A stretch of DNA of 64,000 nt, taken from the NCBI RefSeq assembly GCF_905147365.1, contig NC_056419.1, positions 6,021,501-6,085,500 of the forward strand. The letters are read 5' to 3'. Numbering within the stretch: position 1 is the first letter of the stretch; each line of letters starts with the position of its first letter. Position numbers and translations under genes: made by a program. Below are positions 46,649-57,600 of the stretch, piece by piece. Source of the DNA: Aricia agestis. Lineage: Eukaryota > Arthropoda > Insecta > Lepidoptera > Lycaenidae. The notes below the pieces were generated by a model. It made no database searches and was not told where the DNA came from. It worked only from the letters and a program-made list of their open reading frames with translations.

Positions 46649-46826
46649 TCCATATTATGAATGCGAAAGTATATAGTATGTTTGTTAGCGCTTCACGCCC
46701 ACACCGCCGAAGCGATTTTTCTGAAATTTTGTGTGCAGATACTGTGAATCCCGGGAAAGGACATGGAACACTTTTAGCCCAAAAAACTCATTTGGGGGAA
46801 CGGAGATGCGGGCGTCAACTATGTAG
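46649..46826 (+). mobile_element. Helitron (Lep1-like) in unit 1
   Basis: TCCATATTATGAATGCGAAA, GCTTCACGCCCACACCGCCG, CCCGGGAAAGGACATGG and GATGCGGGCGTCAACTATG follow the family order. The CTAG end is changed. An exact copy is at 47824-48001. Confidence 0.75.
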
Positions 46827-47069
46827 TACAGTATTAGGTAGATTTTGGGTGGGCCCTAGAAACTATAGGATGATTGTCGTACTCGTTCGATTGTCATTTT
46901 ACTCATTCGTTCGTCGTCGTGGGTGCGTGCGGGACGGGGCGGGGCATTCGAACGCAAACGTAATTGTAAGTACATAAGTAAGGCTGACGATGATAATATG
47001 GTGGTGAACTACGATAAAAATTAACGGGTAAATGCTGCGGCAGCGACATACCGCTGCTTTTTTGTCTTC

Positions 47070-47144
47070 ATGACACAAGGTGGGCCGCGAATTTTAAACT
47101 TTCTTGTAGATGGGCCGCGGTCCCGACAAGTTTGGGAAACACTG
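47070..47144 (+). mobile_element. hAT-type terminal fragment in unit 1
   Basis: Ends AAGTTTGGGAAACACTG, the inverse of CAGTGTTTCCCAAACTT, a classic hAT terminus, with GTGGGCCGCG/TGGGCCGCGG blocks. No left end. The copy in unit 2 is at 48245-48319. Confidence 0.65.
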
Positions 47145-47728
47145 ATGTAGTATGTAATTAAAGTAAATTGTTCTAAATTTAAATAAAAGAAGATCAATAA
47201 AAAAAGAAAAAGATTTGTAGAAGAACACTAATGCCAATTTACTATTGCAGTGTACTATAAACAACCATGATATTACAACCCCGTAACAATGGTATAAGAA
47301 TTTAACCAAGAAATATGGACAATAAAGTCTCTTTAAAAGTCTTTATATGGGCAAAGGCGGTGTACTTTGTTGTAACTACATAACAAATCAAAGGGGTGAG
47401 TACTGTACGCACTACGATACGGTATTGTAAAGATGAGACAAGTCACGATGTTACGCTACTAAATAGTCTAAATACCTACATTGAAAATATGTCATTCTTT
47501 TGCCGAGACCATACTATTGATCGGCATCACTGTTGAATTTCTTAAAATGCGCTTGCCAAATTTTTGAAACACCACTTCACACTAAAACAAATAAAAAAAA
47601 GTGAAAGTGTTATTTGTTATTTCACCACACAAGAACTACTCAATTAATTTTGAATGAATTTTAATCGAATTTAGCATAGCAAAAGTTTAGGTTCTAGTTT
47701 GACACACATAAGTTTTCATCTCTAAAAA

Positions 47729-48903
47729 GTCCATGACTTGGCCTTGATCGAGATGTTATACAATGTAATTGGAGATTTGTAACTAAGGGTCAAAGTCAAA
47801 ACTGAAGATTCAAATCTTCAAAATCCATATTATGAATGCGAAAGTATATAGTATGTTTGTTAGCGCTTCACGCCCACACCGCCGAAGCGATTTTTCTGAA
47901 ATTTTGTGTGCAGATACTGTGAATCCCGGGAAAGGACATGGAACACTTTTAGCCCAAAAAACTCATTTGGGGGAACGGAGATGCGGGCGTCAACTATGTA
48001 GTACAGTATTAGGTAGATTTTGGGTGGGCCCTAGAAACTATAGGATGATTGTCGTACTCGTTCGATTGTCATTTTACTCGTTCGTTCGTCGTCGTGGGTG
48101 CGTGCGGGACGGGGCGGGGCATTCGAACGCAAACGTAATTGTAAGTACATAAGTAAGGCTGACGATGATAATATGGTGGTGAACTACGATAAAAATTAAC
48201 GGGTAAATGCTGCGGCAGCGACATACCGCTGCTTTTTTGTCTTCATGACACAAGGTGGGCCGCGAATTTTAAACTTTCTTGTAGATGGGCCGCGGTCCCG
48301 ACAAGTTTGGGAAACACTGATGTAGTATGTAATTAAAGTAAATTGTTCTAAATTTAAATAAAAGAAGATCAATAAAAAAAGAAAAAGATTTGTAGAAGAA
48401 CACTAATGCCAATTTACTATTGCAGTGTACTATAAACAACCATGATATTACAACCCCGTAACAATGGTATAAGAATTTAACCAAGAAATATGGACAATAA
48501 AGTCTCTTTAAAAGTCTTTATATGGGCAAAGGCGGTGTACTTTGTTGTAACTACATAACAAATCAAAGGGGTGAGTACTGTACGCACTACGATACGGTAT
48601 TGTAAAGATGAGACAAGTCACGATGTTACGCTACTAAATAGTCTAAATACCTACATTGAAAATATGTCATTCTTTTGCCGAGACCATACTATTGATCGGC
48701 ATCACTGTTGAATTTCTTAAAATGCGCTTGCCAAATTTTTGAAACACCACTTCACACTAAAACAAATAAAAAAAAGTGAAAGTGTTATTTGTTATTTCAC
48801 CACACAAGAACTACTCAATTAATTTTGAATGAATTTTAATCGAATTTAGCATAGCAAAAGTTTAGGTTCTAGTTTGACACACATAAGTTTTCATCTCTAA
48901 AAA
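47729..48903. repeat. Tandem duplication, unit 2 (1,175 bp)
   Basis: Copy of 46554-47728 with one base changed in my reading. The match stops exactly where the next period would begin (48904), so it is a clean two-copy array without obvious junction homology. Confidence 0.9.
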
Positions 48904-49028
48904 TCAGTTTAATAAGATAATGCACCACAGGCTTAAAAGCTAATTTATAATTATTCGGTCACACCCAATTATGCTTTAATGACACAGATAGTGGGTGTGA
49001 AATAAATATCTCGCAAATTATGTTTTAT

Positions 49029-49100
49029 AAAATGGCGGCTACATTTTTTTAAAAAACCTCGTCGAACTGCTAAAATGGCGGCTACATTTTTAAAAATCGG
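49029..49100. repeat. 43-bp direct repeat AAAATGGCGGCTACATTTTT
   Basis: The block occurs at 49029 and 49072. The second copy abuts the start of the next element. Confidence 0.7.
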
Positions 49101-49698
49101 CCAAGTGCGAGTTGGACTCGCGCACGAAGGGTTCCGTACCCTTATAGAGCAAAAATAATAAAAAATTGTGTTTTTTGTACGGGAGCCCCCTCTAATTTTT
49201 TTTAATTATTAAAGTATAAATACAGCTGAGTATTTTGTGTACATTTTAAGTGCCTACCTGTTGTCATTATTGATACAGAGCAAAAAAATTTTGAAAAATC
49301 ACGTTATTTGTTGTATGGAAGCCCCCTTAAATATTTAATTTATTTTGTTTTTAGTATATTATGTTATTATAACGGCAACAGAAATACAATATCTGTAAAA
49401 ATTTCAACTCTCTAGCTATTACCGTTCTTGAGTTTTAGCATGGAGACAGACGGACAGACGGACAGACATCAAAGTATCAGTAAATATAGGGTCCCGTTTT
49501 ATCCTAATTTATTTTGTTTTTAGTATTTGTTATTAGGTATAACGGCAACAGAAATACATAATCTGTGAAAATTTCAACTCTCTAGCTATTACCGTTCTTG
49601 AGTTATAGCATGGAGACAGACGGACAGACGGACAGACATCAAAGTATCAGTAAATATAGGGTCCCGTTTTTATCCTTTGGGTACGGAACTCCAAAAAG
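49091..49698 (+). mobile_element. AAGTGCGAG-family repeat with internal tandem duplication
   Basis: Starts AAAAATCGGCCAAGTGCGAG and ends TTTTTATCCTTTGGGTACGG. The block 49337-49505 (AATTTATTTTGTTTTTAGTA to TCCCGTTTTATCCT) is repeated at 49506-49674 with few changes, so the 3' half, including the terminal motif, is present twice. Confidence 0.85.
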
Positions 49699-50089
49699 AA
49701 CCTTGTAGAACTGCAACAAAGCAGTCACATTCACAAAGTTTGAGCCATGTAGCATAGTAGGAACACGACTCAAACCGAGTTTATGCGCGAACTGAGTAAT
49801 TGCTACCGTCACATGAGTCTGCTATAAACTTGCCAAGGAACACTGCACACAATAAATTCGCGTTTCACGTCTTTGATTACCAGTTCAGGTTACAACTGCA
49901 TTCATACGCAAAATCCTTTATGCATTACACCCGGACCACCACAATAGGCTCAGGCAGCTAGTTTAAACCATTGTTTTGTGGATTCATTACAAATGTTATA
50001 ACTTTTCTTTTCGTGATTTCGATTATAGTCTGACAAAATATTTCTGCTTCTAGAACCAAATTGACCAGGCTGGCCTATAGTAGCGCTAG

Positions 50090-50175
50090 AACAGAGATAT
50101 ACATATGGAAGATCTTGGGTGATGTCTTCAGTCTTTGCCTATCAGTTGGACAATGGACAGCAGAGGCTTATGAAA
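50090..50175 (+). mobile_element. Weak LINE (RTE-like) 3' terminus
   Basis: GTCTTTGCCTATCAGTTGGA and ATGGACAGCAGAGGCTTATG resemble the RTE 3' end (TTTGCCCAGCAGTGGGAC..GGCTGATGATG). Decayed. Confidence 0.35.
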
Positions 50176-50768
50176 AGCACCATATTTATCTTTTACTTGG
50201 GAGCATTTTTAGGGCAAATATGCCTGTGCTGGCTAAATAAAATATGCCTTAAAAACAAAAAGAGAAAAATAGACCAATCATATTATTAAAACACTTTCTT
50301 TCTTTCAGCTCCATTGTTCTTTCTTTTTTTGTTCATCTTAATATTAACATACTCGAAATTATATCAATCTTTTACTTGATAAGTTCATAAAAGTAAATTC
50401 GTTTCACCGCGCGCCTGACAAATGATCATCGGATTCCGAGATAATAACGCTTTGCCTTATTATATTATTATCAATTTGGCAAGCTCCAATATGATTATTA
50501 TTATTCAATAAAAGACATTCAATTTGTATAATCAAAAGTTAATTTTATTAATGATGGGCGACGGCCGTTGATTTAAAAAAGAAACTTTTCATCGCCACCG
50601 GCGTGTTTAGTTTCTTTTTGTAGACTTGGATAATTATTTTATTTGTGAATCATTAACATTGCTCCGCTACTTAGTCATCGAAGCTCGTAATAACATTTAG
50701 TAATAATGTTATGAATGCGTCTCAGGCTGCGCGTCCACTGCATCGGAATTGACCTAAGTCGACTAGTC
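50176..50768. other. Unassigned stretch
   Basis: No feature was recognised. Confidence 0.4.
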
Positions 50769-50952
50769 CTTAGGCCCAGGCCACAATAATGCATTGCGGC
50801 GTCGCATCGTAAAGATCTGCGACGTCGCAGCACGCATCGTGGAAATTTTGCGATGCGTCAGCGACATTTCGCAGTGACATCGCATTGCATCTCTGTGCGT
50901 TTTGTGTTTGCGATGCGACGCCGCAATGCAGTGTTGTGGCGTGGCCCTTAGT
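50769..50952. mobile_element. GC-rich MITE, TIR with GCATTGCGGCGTCGCATCG
   Basis: TTAGGCCCAGGCCACAATAA and GCATTGCGGCGTCGCATCG on the left face their inverse on the right, ending GTGGCCCTTAGTAA. The TIR is about 45 bp and total length about 180 bp. The 75-codon minus frame is a by-product. GCGATGCG motifs recur inside. Confidence 0.75.
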
Positions 50953-51610
50953 AAGCACTGTCTGTATTTCCATAATAATTACGTTTTGACAATTCACTGC
51001 AGATTACGCTATACAAAAAAATAATCAACAAAATGCAGACGTTCCGTACAACCGCATTCCGATAGTGGATGTGAAGCATCTACAATTACGTTAACATTTA
51101 AAATAGAACAAACTTTTACAATTCCTTAGTTCAAAATATCTTCCAAAATTTTGAAAAAGAATGTCTACAAAAAGCCATGAGCGGTTCAAATTCGGATGAC
51201 AGAAAAAAAACAGCTTCGCAATGACAAATTAGCAAAACATTTAGAGCGGAAATTAAGTATTCGATTGTAATGTTAACTGTATCAACAATTCACTTACAGT
51301 TAATACGAAAAAACGTAACTGATACGGCGGTACAATCAGTCGACCAGAATGACATTGCTTTACCGTGATTAATTGTCGAACTCGAACCCCCACTGCTCTA
51401 CGAAATGGAATATTGTGAGCCACCGTACCAAACACGACCTTCTCTTATTGGACTCATATACAGTTAGTTCTAGTTAATGTGTGATATTTATTACCGAATT
51501 TCTATAGTCGTTATAATTGTTAGTAATTACAATAACTTCATAATAAAAGAAGATTGAGAGTCGGGTGATAAAACAAAAAAAATCATTCATTTCACAAATG
51601 AAATATTGTA
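50953..51610. other. Unassigned stretch
   Basis: No feature was recognised. Confidence 0.4.
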
Positions 51611-51658
51611 TTTCCAGCTCAAGCTCAATTGACCAGTCAATTGAGCTTGAGCTGGAAA
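51611..51658. repeat. Perfect 48-bp palindrome
   Basis: Arms of 23 bp (TTTCCAGCTCAAGCTCAATT..) at 51611-51633 and 51636-51658 pair without mismatch around CA. Confidence 0.9.
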
Positions 51659-52049
51659 ATGGAATCAAGAGAAATTTACATTACTGTCTAAATACTGTGA
51701 CAAGTTAGGACGACCGCACATTGGAGACACGACAGTTTTTAGGCAGACTATCGCATAATAAAAAGTACTAGATGCGAACATTTGAAACAAAACGTCTCAT
51801 AGACAAAATTGTCTAATGCGTACAAGAACTGCACCGTAAAGCTGACTCGTCTATGCGAAACAAGATTGTCTAAAAACTGTTAAAAAGCTTCATTGCTTTG
51901 AAAGAAATTTGGTGACTAGTCCCGTGATTTGGACCGTAGCTACATTTACGATAGCGGTATAAAGCGTGACAATGTTGAAACTATACCCATATCACCAACA
52001 CTCGTATTGCGTCATAAAATCGAAAAATATCTTTACAAATCTAATAGCT

Positions 52050-52288
52050 ATGTCCACACTATGCGCTTTCGTCTTAAATTTTCGTCATCTTCTTTCATTT
52101 AACTTTCGTTTTGGCGCATTCAATAATCGAATGCGTCAACGAACGCAACGCCAACTGTAATTTTTAATAACAAAGCGAAAGTTTTGGATACGGTCAGAGG
52201 GCATGCGTCGCGGGCATGCTTCACGTTCGTGGTTGACTGCGCTACTAACGCATGCCCTTGACGAACAGAAAAAGGCACAGTGTGGACA
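52050..52288. mobile_element. Uninterrupted copy of the TCCACACTRTGC MITE
   Basis: Left ATGTCCACACTATGCGCTTT and right CAGTGTGGACA are inverted ends. The interior has GCGCATTCAATAATCGAATG, GTCGCGGGCATGC and CTACTAACGCATGCCC. AATCT lies near both flanks but a target duplication is not secure. It gives the pre-insertion reference for 12629-13860. Confidence 0.75.
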
Positions 52289-52815
52289 AATCTATTGGAC
52301 ACTTTTTACTTTCAATCTGAATGTTACGAGGAATAAAATGATTATTAATGGCGTCTCGTAAAGTATTCCAATAAATTGTAATACGGCCTATAGGAATAAG
52401 GATAACGGAGATTTTGCACCTCAATACAATTTAACGATTCGACGCCTAAAACAACGTTTACCACTTTATCTTATCAAACAATAATATTTTATACTATACA
52501 TGGTTACATTCTTAACTCGTCTCGATATCTCTAAATCTGTGTATCGTTAATGAAATATGTATAACGATAGTGTTTACATCTTTTTTAAGTTTTTTGTTTA
52601 ATTTTACGATTTTCTCTCGACTACAGTATTTTTAAAATCTTATCAGATAATTCGGACATTAAGAATTTATATTTGAGATTATCATGTCAACGGCCAGTTA
52701 AAAATGTGCATACAGAAAGCGTAACCTACATGCATCTTCTTTAGCTTCATTATTTTTCTTTATCTCTAATATTCGAAATCTTATCTTGGATATAATATAT
52801 CTAAATTAAATGACA
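52289..52815. other. Unassigned stretch
   Basis: No feature was recognised. Confidence 0.4.
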
Positions 52816-52930
52816 TCTATACTGGGAACGGTACATTTTTTGCAACAAAAATTGTCCTATCTCCTTACCTTACCTATATTTCATCTTTAAGCGTGAACAG
52901 GTAACAAGCTGATGACACACTTTCACAATC
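52816..52930 (-). mobile_element. Diverged Helitron-like fragment
   Basis: GGGAACGGTACATTTTTTGC, CCTATCTCCTTACC and AAGCGTGAACAGGTAAC, GACACACTTTC keep the minus-strand Lep1-like order with deletions. Confidence 0.5.
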
Positions 52931-53039
52931 ACGGTTTGAAAAAACATTTTATTAAGTGCAAAATGTATTATTTTGTATACCATCGGCAACGTTTCCAAAG
53001 ATTCCATCGATTGCAGCACACCCCGTATCATGTTTATGA

Positions 53040-53241
53040 TACAGGTGAGCATAAATTAGTTCGGAGACCGCTCTTTAGGGGTCCAACAGGTTCAATGGGA
53101 TGCTTTTTTATCATTATTGTTCACGGAATGAGTTTAGAGTCCTCGACTCAACGAGGTGTATCGAAACGGTCAGACGAATCGATGTCCGGTACGATCATTG
53201 ACGATTTCACCTGCCCGATTAGTGATTATCTAGATCTCTAA
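53040..53241. other. Non-repeat, less AT-rich island
   Basis: About 200 bp with more even base composition and an open plus frame to 53241. A splice-donor-like CAGGTGAGC lies at 53041-53049. No protein motif is recognisable. It could be a conserved regulatory segment, a decayed exon or chance. Confidence 0.25.
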
Positions 53242-53489
53242 TTAAGTAATTGTGCCTTTTGTTTCGCCGATGTATTGTGGCAGATGAAAGTTTAACTTTT
53301 GTAATGTGTTAGTGTCTAGTTATTATGTATAATAATATACTTACTATATATACTATAGATGATTGGGACTTTATCAAAATTTTAATCTATTTTAAAGTTA
53401 TTACCTGTACAGCAAATTAACTGTTGTATTTTATTCTTGTCACAAACATTTCTATAACTATGTTTTTTTTAGAACGTTTACTTATAGAA

Positions 53490-53565
53490 CTTTTTTACGC
53501 CGGTTCTTCTCGCCGGGTTAGTTCCCGTACCGGTGGTAAGCCTCATGTAGACGTTCTAAAAGCGA
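53490..53565 (+). mobile_element. LINE-like C-terminal fragment (YAGSSRR motif), second copy
   Basis: TTACGCCGGTTCTTCTCGCC, CCGTACCGGTGGTAAGC and GTAGACGTTCTAAAA match 18442-18515 in sequence and reading frame. Confidence 0.5.
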
Positions 53566-53879
53566 TAAATTTTAACCAATTTGTAAATAAAAAGATTTTC
53601 ATTTCATATAATTTTCATTTAATTTCCTCCTTAAAATATGAGGTCTTATTTCCTACATCAAACGTCTTTCATAAAATATGTACCTTTATAACTAATACTA
53701 TAATACTTCTTAAACAAAAATCTTCATAGGAATTAAATATAAAGCCGGCTCTCTATTATTTCAAGCCTCAGCAACATCGATCACAGATATGGCGCTAACG
53801 AACTATCGAGAATGATTGAAAATCAAGCTGCGCGCTCCGTTCGCTCGATATTGTGTAAAATATAGACTTAACATTTTGT

Positions 53880-54207
53880 TTTAAATAAAATAAGGGGGCA
53901 AGCGAACAAACGGGTCACCTGATGGAAAGCAACTTCTGTCGCCCATGGACACTCGCAGCATCAGAAGAGCTGCAGGTGCGTTGCCGGCCTTTTAAGAGGG
54001 AATAGGGTAAAAGGGGAGGGTAGGGATGGGAAGGGAAGGGAATAGGGGAGGGTAGGGAAGGAAATAGAGTAGGACATTGATCCTCCGGTGAACTCACTCA
54101 CTAGGCGAAATATAGCGCAAGCGCTGTTTCACGCCAGTTTTCTGTGAGAACATGGTATTTCTCCGGTCGAGCCGGCCCATTCATGCCGAAGCAGGGCTCT
54201 CCCACGT
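53880..54207 (-). mobile_element. G-rich SINE-like repeat, full-length copy
   Basis: Minus-strand copy from ACGTGGGAGAGCC (ending 54207) to CCCCCTTATTTTATTT. The purine block GGGAGGGTAGGGATGGGAAG is long. TTTAAAT-like sequence on both sides may be a target duplication. Confidence 0.85.
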
Positions 54208-54984
54208 TTAAATGGTGTTAAAACTTTTATAAGCTGATATGGATACGAAAATATTAGAGTTTTGTAAGAAAGACAATTATTATATTTCATGTTATAATCG
54301 TTACGTCTGTAGAAGCTTTGATACGTTTCTTGTTAATTTCCTGATTTTTGTGTTTGTAGCTTGAAGTTAAAATAAACCTTTACCTATGTGTGCAATTGAA
54401 TATTAGGTTTGGCATAAGATGCACAGTGCACATAATATGTGTTTCATATTATGAAACATAAATACGAAAACATGGTGCTAGATATTAGCGCATAGATTAA
54501 TAAAACAATAAAATCGTTTTACCTGTTTCGTAGACACAAAATACAGCTTACCTGCAACAGAAAGACGGAATAAAGATTATTCTAGGATATTATGTTACAT
54601 CGATTTTAAGCTGTGATGTCCTACTCGGAAGCTATTATTAATCATACGTAGGCAGTAGTTCATACATCAGAGGTCGATTATATTATGATAACAGCCTTCG
54701 CCTATGTCTCGATGTAAATAGTTACAAGCTTACAAATAATTAAAATAAAATTTCTATTAAACATGTCTATTAGACGTGGATGATCGCTTCAGATAAATTG
54801 CTTTCAGAGGATAAACAAATGAGGCCCACGATGTGTATAAATACAATAAATGCAGATAAATACTAAAATAGGACTTTCAGTAAATAATATATCACTTCTG
54901 AACAAATAATGACTCTAGGCAGTGAAAATTAAGCTACATATTGTTCATCCTACTTGATTGCGTGTAGAACTAGATTTTAATTAA
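54208..54984. other. Unassigned stretch
   Basis: Small palindrome GTTTCATATTATGAAAC at about 54440. Nothing else was seen. Confidence 0.4.
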
Positions 54985-55371
54985 TATTATTTATTTACAA
55001 CGTCTCCGTGGTCTAGTGGTATAAAGCGCGGCTCTTGACTCGGAGGTCGTGGGTTCGATTCCCGCTTGGAAACATGTTATTTCCAAGTTTGGTTAGGACA
55101 ATGCAGGCTGATCACCTGATTGTCAGACAAGTAAGATGATCTATGCGTCGGATGGGCATGTAAAAAGTCGGTCCTGCGGCTGATCTCTCGCCGGTCGTGT
55201 CGGTCTTCCGTCCCACTGGGTTATGAGAGTAAAGGAATAGAGAGTGCTCTTGTGTACTGCGCACACACTTGGGCACTATAAAATTACTCCTGCGTAGCTG
55301 GCCTGGTTTCAGAGAAACCGGCAACCGTCACCGAAACCGATGTGGGAGCTATTATTATTATTTCTTTACAA
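54985..55371 (+). mobile_element. tRNA-derived SINE with 16-bp target duplication
   Basis: The body 55001-55355 begins with a tRNA-like head: GTCTCCGTGGTCTAGTGGTA (A box) and GGGTTCGATTCCCGC (B box), the internal RNA polymerase III promoter. A tRNA-unrelated body follows, then an ATT-repeat tail. TATTATTTATTTACAA (54985-55000) and TATTATTTCTTTACAA (55356-55371) flank it with one mismatch. The head lacks a plausible anticodon arm for a working tRNA, so it is not a tRNA gene. The second copy is at 43984-44366. Confidence 0.9.
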
Positions 55372-56131
55372 ACAGTGCTTCTAATAGTTTTGAATGAAAA
55401 TTGCATGTTACAACAATTCAGCGGTTTTTTTTTCTAGAAACTTCATAAACTATCAGGTTATTCTATTGAGACACAAGCTAAAGAGTAAATTAATGATAAT
55501 AATTAAATTTATGGTAATTTTAACGAGAACGATGATAATCAAAACATTATACATACATTTAAAAAACATACACGATATATAAGACGAATTGATGAGTCAA
55601 CTTATACAAATTACCTAACGTGTACCGTTAGCAACAAGTAGCGTATATCTATAGGTAATTCATATCAATCACCGAATGATCGATGGAAAAATTCCCGGTA
55701 GCCGATAACGTAGCTCAAGTTAATTAAGATGTCTCCGTTTTGTCAAAATATTGGTATTGTATGATTGAGAAGGCAATCACGCTAATATATTGAGAGTATT
55801 TAACGTAGATACGGGTTTAAGTGGAACCATCAATCGTTTTACTTTTGAGATGCTCATTTCTGTTTTTTCTGATACCTCCAGGAAAACTTTTGGACAGTGA
55901 CTCGTTTCTTATTTCGACAGTTATACTTATTTATAATCCATACTAATATTATAAATGTTCTTAAAACAACGCCGAAACTCCCAAACTTGTATCTATAAAG
56001 AATCAGGAATTCTCTCAGCACCTTCCGAACCACGGTATACCAGGTATATCTCGGTGCAAAATCTTACTTGTTGGTAGCATATGCTTAGAATACTTCTCAC
56101 GAAACCGAAGTCACCATATGTTTCCCTATAA
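55372..56131. other. Mostly unassigned stretch
   Basis: 55937-55968 (AATCCATACTAATATTATAA) is a stray Helitron 5' end. Confidence 0.45.
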
Positions 56132-56343
56132 GTTTTGAGGAGTTCCCTCGATTACTTATGGATCCTTCATCAGATCACCACTTTTCTGAATATAATACCA
56201 AATTGGGATGATACCCTATATACCAAAAGAAAAATTTTGAAAATCGGTTAACAAACGGCGGAGTAATCGTTGAATATAAGAAAACAAACATAACACCTCC
56301 CCCATTTTGAAAGTCGGTTAAAATTGTAGCCTATGTGTTATTT
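56132..56343. mobile_element. GAGTTCCCTCGATTAC dispersed repeat, shorter copy
   Basis: Nearly identical to 41563-41774 for about 200 bp, then ends at GTGTTATTTA where the other copy continues. Confidence 0.7.
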
Positions 56344-56389
56344 ATTTAATATTTTAATCAGCACATGAATTGAATAACAAATTTTTTTT

Positions 56390-56690
56390 TCAAATTAATC
56401 GTAGCACCATCTGTCAGGACAAACTAAAATTGAAATAGAATAATATTGAATGCGATGATAGCGCCGTCCGCCGGATCTAATGTAAAACATTCCAAAATCA
56501 ACAACTCCTTATAAATAAGAAATTAATTGAAAAAACATTTTCCAGTAGACCAAACTGTAAATCTAAACCATTCTCGAATCTCCACGAACACACACAAAAA
56601 ATTTCATCAAAATTGGTCCAGTCGTTTAGGAGGAGTTCAGTCACATACACACGCACACAAGAAATATATATATTAAGATAAGTATAAATT
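56390..56690. mobile_element. Repeat with TTTCATCAAAATTGGTCCAG end
   Basis: TAGCACCATCTGTCAGGAC, TTTCATCAAAATTGGTCCAG, GTTTAGGAGGAGTTCAGTCA and ACACACGCACACAAGAAATA look like a dispersed repeat end, but only one copy is in the window. This is a call from general resemblance. Confidence 0.4.
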
Positions 56691-56879
56691 ATTCATAATC
56701 ACATTTTTATAATAACACACATACACACACTTACCCACACTTACTCCCACTCACACATACTTATTCAAATCTATTTAAAGTAATAATATTGTTAATGTTG
56801 AGATTTAAATGATATTGATAATGTTAGAATTAGAATAAAATGTCACATGTCATTATAATTAATCATGCTAATATTGTTA

Positions 56880-57033
56880 ACATTTATTAGAGTACGAGGG
56901 TTGGAGGCCTGGTGTCTTGAAATACAAGCAGGAAACTGCTTAGTTTAAGACGCCAGTCTCCCCACAACATATGTGCACTGTATTGTAAATGTTATAAAAT
57001 ATGTAAATTGTTTATTGTGGAGAGAAAAATAAA

Positions 57034-57065
<32 letters not shown>
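56880..57065 (+). mobile_element. Probable LINE 3' UTR with ATT microsatellite tail
   Basis: A non-AT-rich block (GGTTGGAGGCCTGGTG, GACGCCAGTCTCCCCACA) is followed by TGTTTATTGTGGAGAG, AAAATAAACATT and then (ATT)n to about 57065. AATAAA plus a simple-repeat tail suits a non-LTR element end. No upstream frame remains. Confidence 0.55.
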
Positions 57066-57066
<1 letters not shown>

Positions 57067-57600
57067 ATGCAAAAATGTGTATGTCTGTCTGGTACCTCTT
57101 CACGCCTAAAGCTGAGTTCAGCGTTCAGAAGTTCAGAGAATTTTATACGTGGGAGAGCCATGCTTCGGCACGAATGGGCCGACTCGACCGGAGAAATACC
57201 ACGTTCTCACAGAAAACCGGCGTGAAACAGCGCTTGCGCTGTGTTTCGCCGAGTGAGTGAGTTTACCGGAGGCCCAATCCCCTACCCTATTCCTTTCCCT
57301 ACCCTCCCCTATTCCCTTCCCTACCCTCCCCTATTACCCTATTCCCTCTTAAAAGGCCGGCAACGCACCTGCAGCTCTTCTGATGCTGCGAGTGTCCATG
57401 GGCGACGGAAGTTGCTTTCCATCAGGTGACCCGTTTGCTCGTTTGCCCCCTTATTTTCATTAAAAAAAAAAGAATTTTGGTATAATAATATGATACTTTG
57501 AGTCCTGGGAAAGGACATACAACACATTTTATTCCTCAAAATGTATGGTTCCTACATGATAAACGAAGTTTGGCGCAACTGAGTTTCAGGCGCTATCTAG
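57066..57600 (+). mobile_element. Helitron (Lep1-like) interrupted by a SINE-like repeat
   Basis: The 5' part has AAATGCAAAAATGTGTATG, TACCTCTTCACGCC and AAAGCTGAGTTCAGC. The 3' part (57479-57600) has TTGAGTCCTGGGAAAGGACA, GATAAACGAAGTTTGGCGCA and CGCTATCTAG. The G-rich SINE-like element lies between. Confidence 0.8.
57147..57470 (+). mobile_element. G-rich SINE-like repeat inserted in a Helitron
   Basis: Full-length copy from ACGTGGGAGAGCCATGC to CCCCCTTATTTTCATT plus A-run. AGAATTTT flanks it at 57137-57144 and 57471-57478, an 8-bp or longer target duplication next to the A-tail. This supports retroposition for the whole family. Confidence 0.85.

Larger units (their letters stand above)
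46554..47728. repeat. Tandem duplication, unit 1 (1,175 bp)
   Basis: GTCCATGACTTGGCCTTGAT starts this unit and the next, offset 1,175 bp. The only difference I saw is A at 46905 against G at 48080. The unit holds a Helitron (46649-46826) and a hAT 3' terminus (to 47144). Its 106-codon plus frame and 71-codon minus frame recur identically in unit 2 and show no protein-family motif. Confidence 0.9.

Noticed and set aside
46657..46977. 106-codon open frame conserved in both tandem units
   Set aside because: Identity reflects the recent duplication, and its N-terminal half is Helitron DNA. It is no sign of coding selection.
55001..55072. tRNA gene
   Set aside because: A and B boxes are present, but the anticodon region does not form a convincing arm, and the sequence continues into a SINE body with target duplications.
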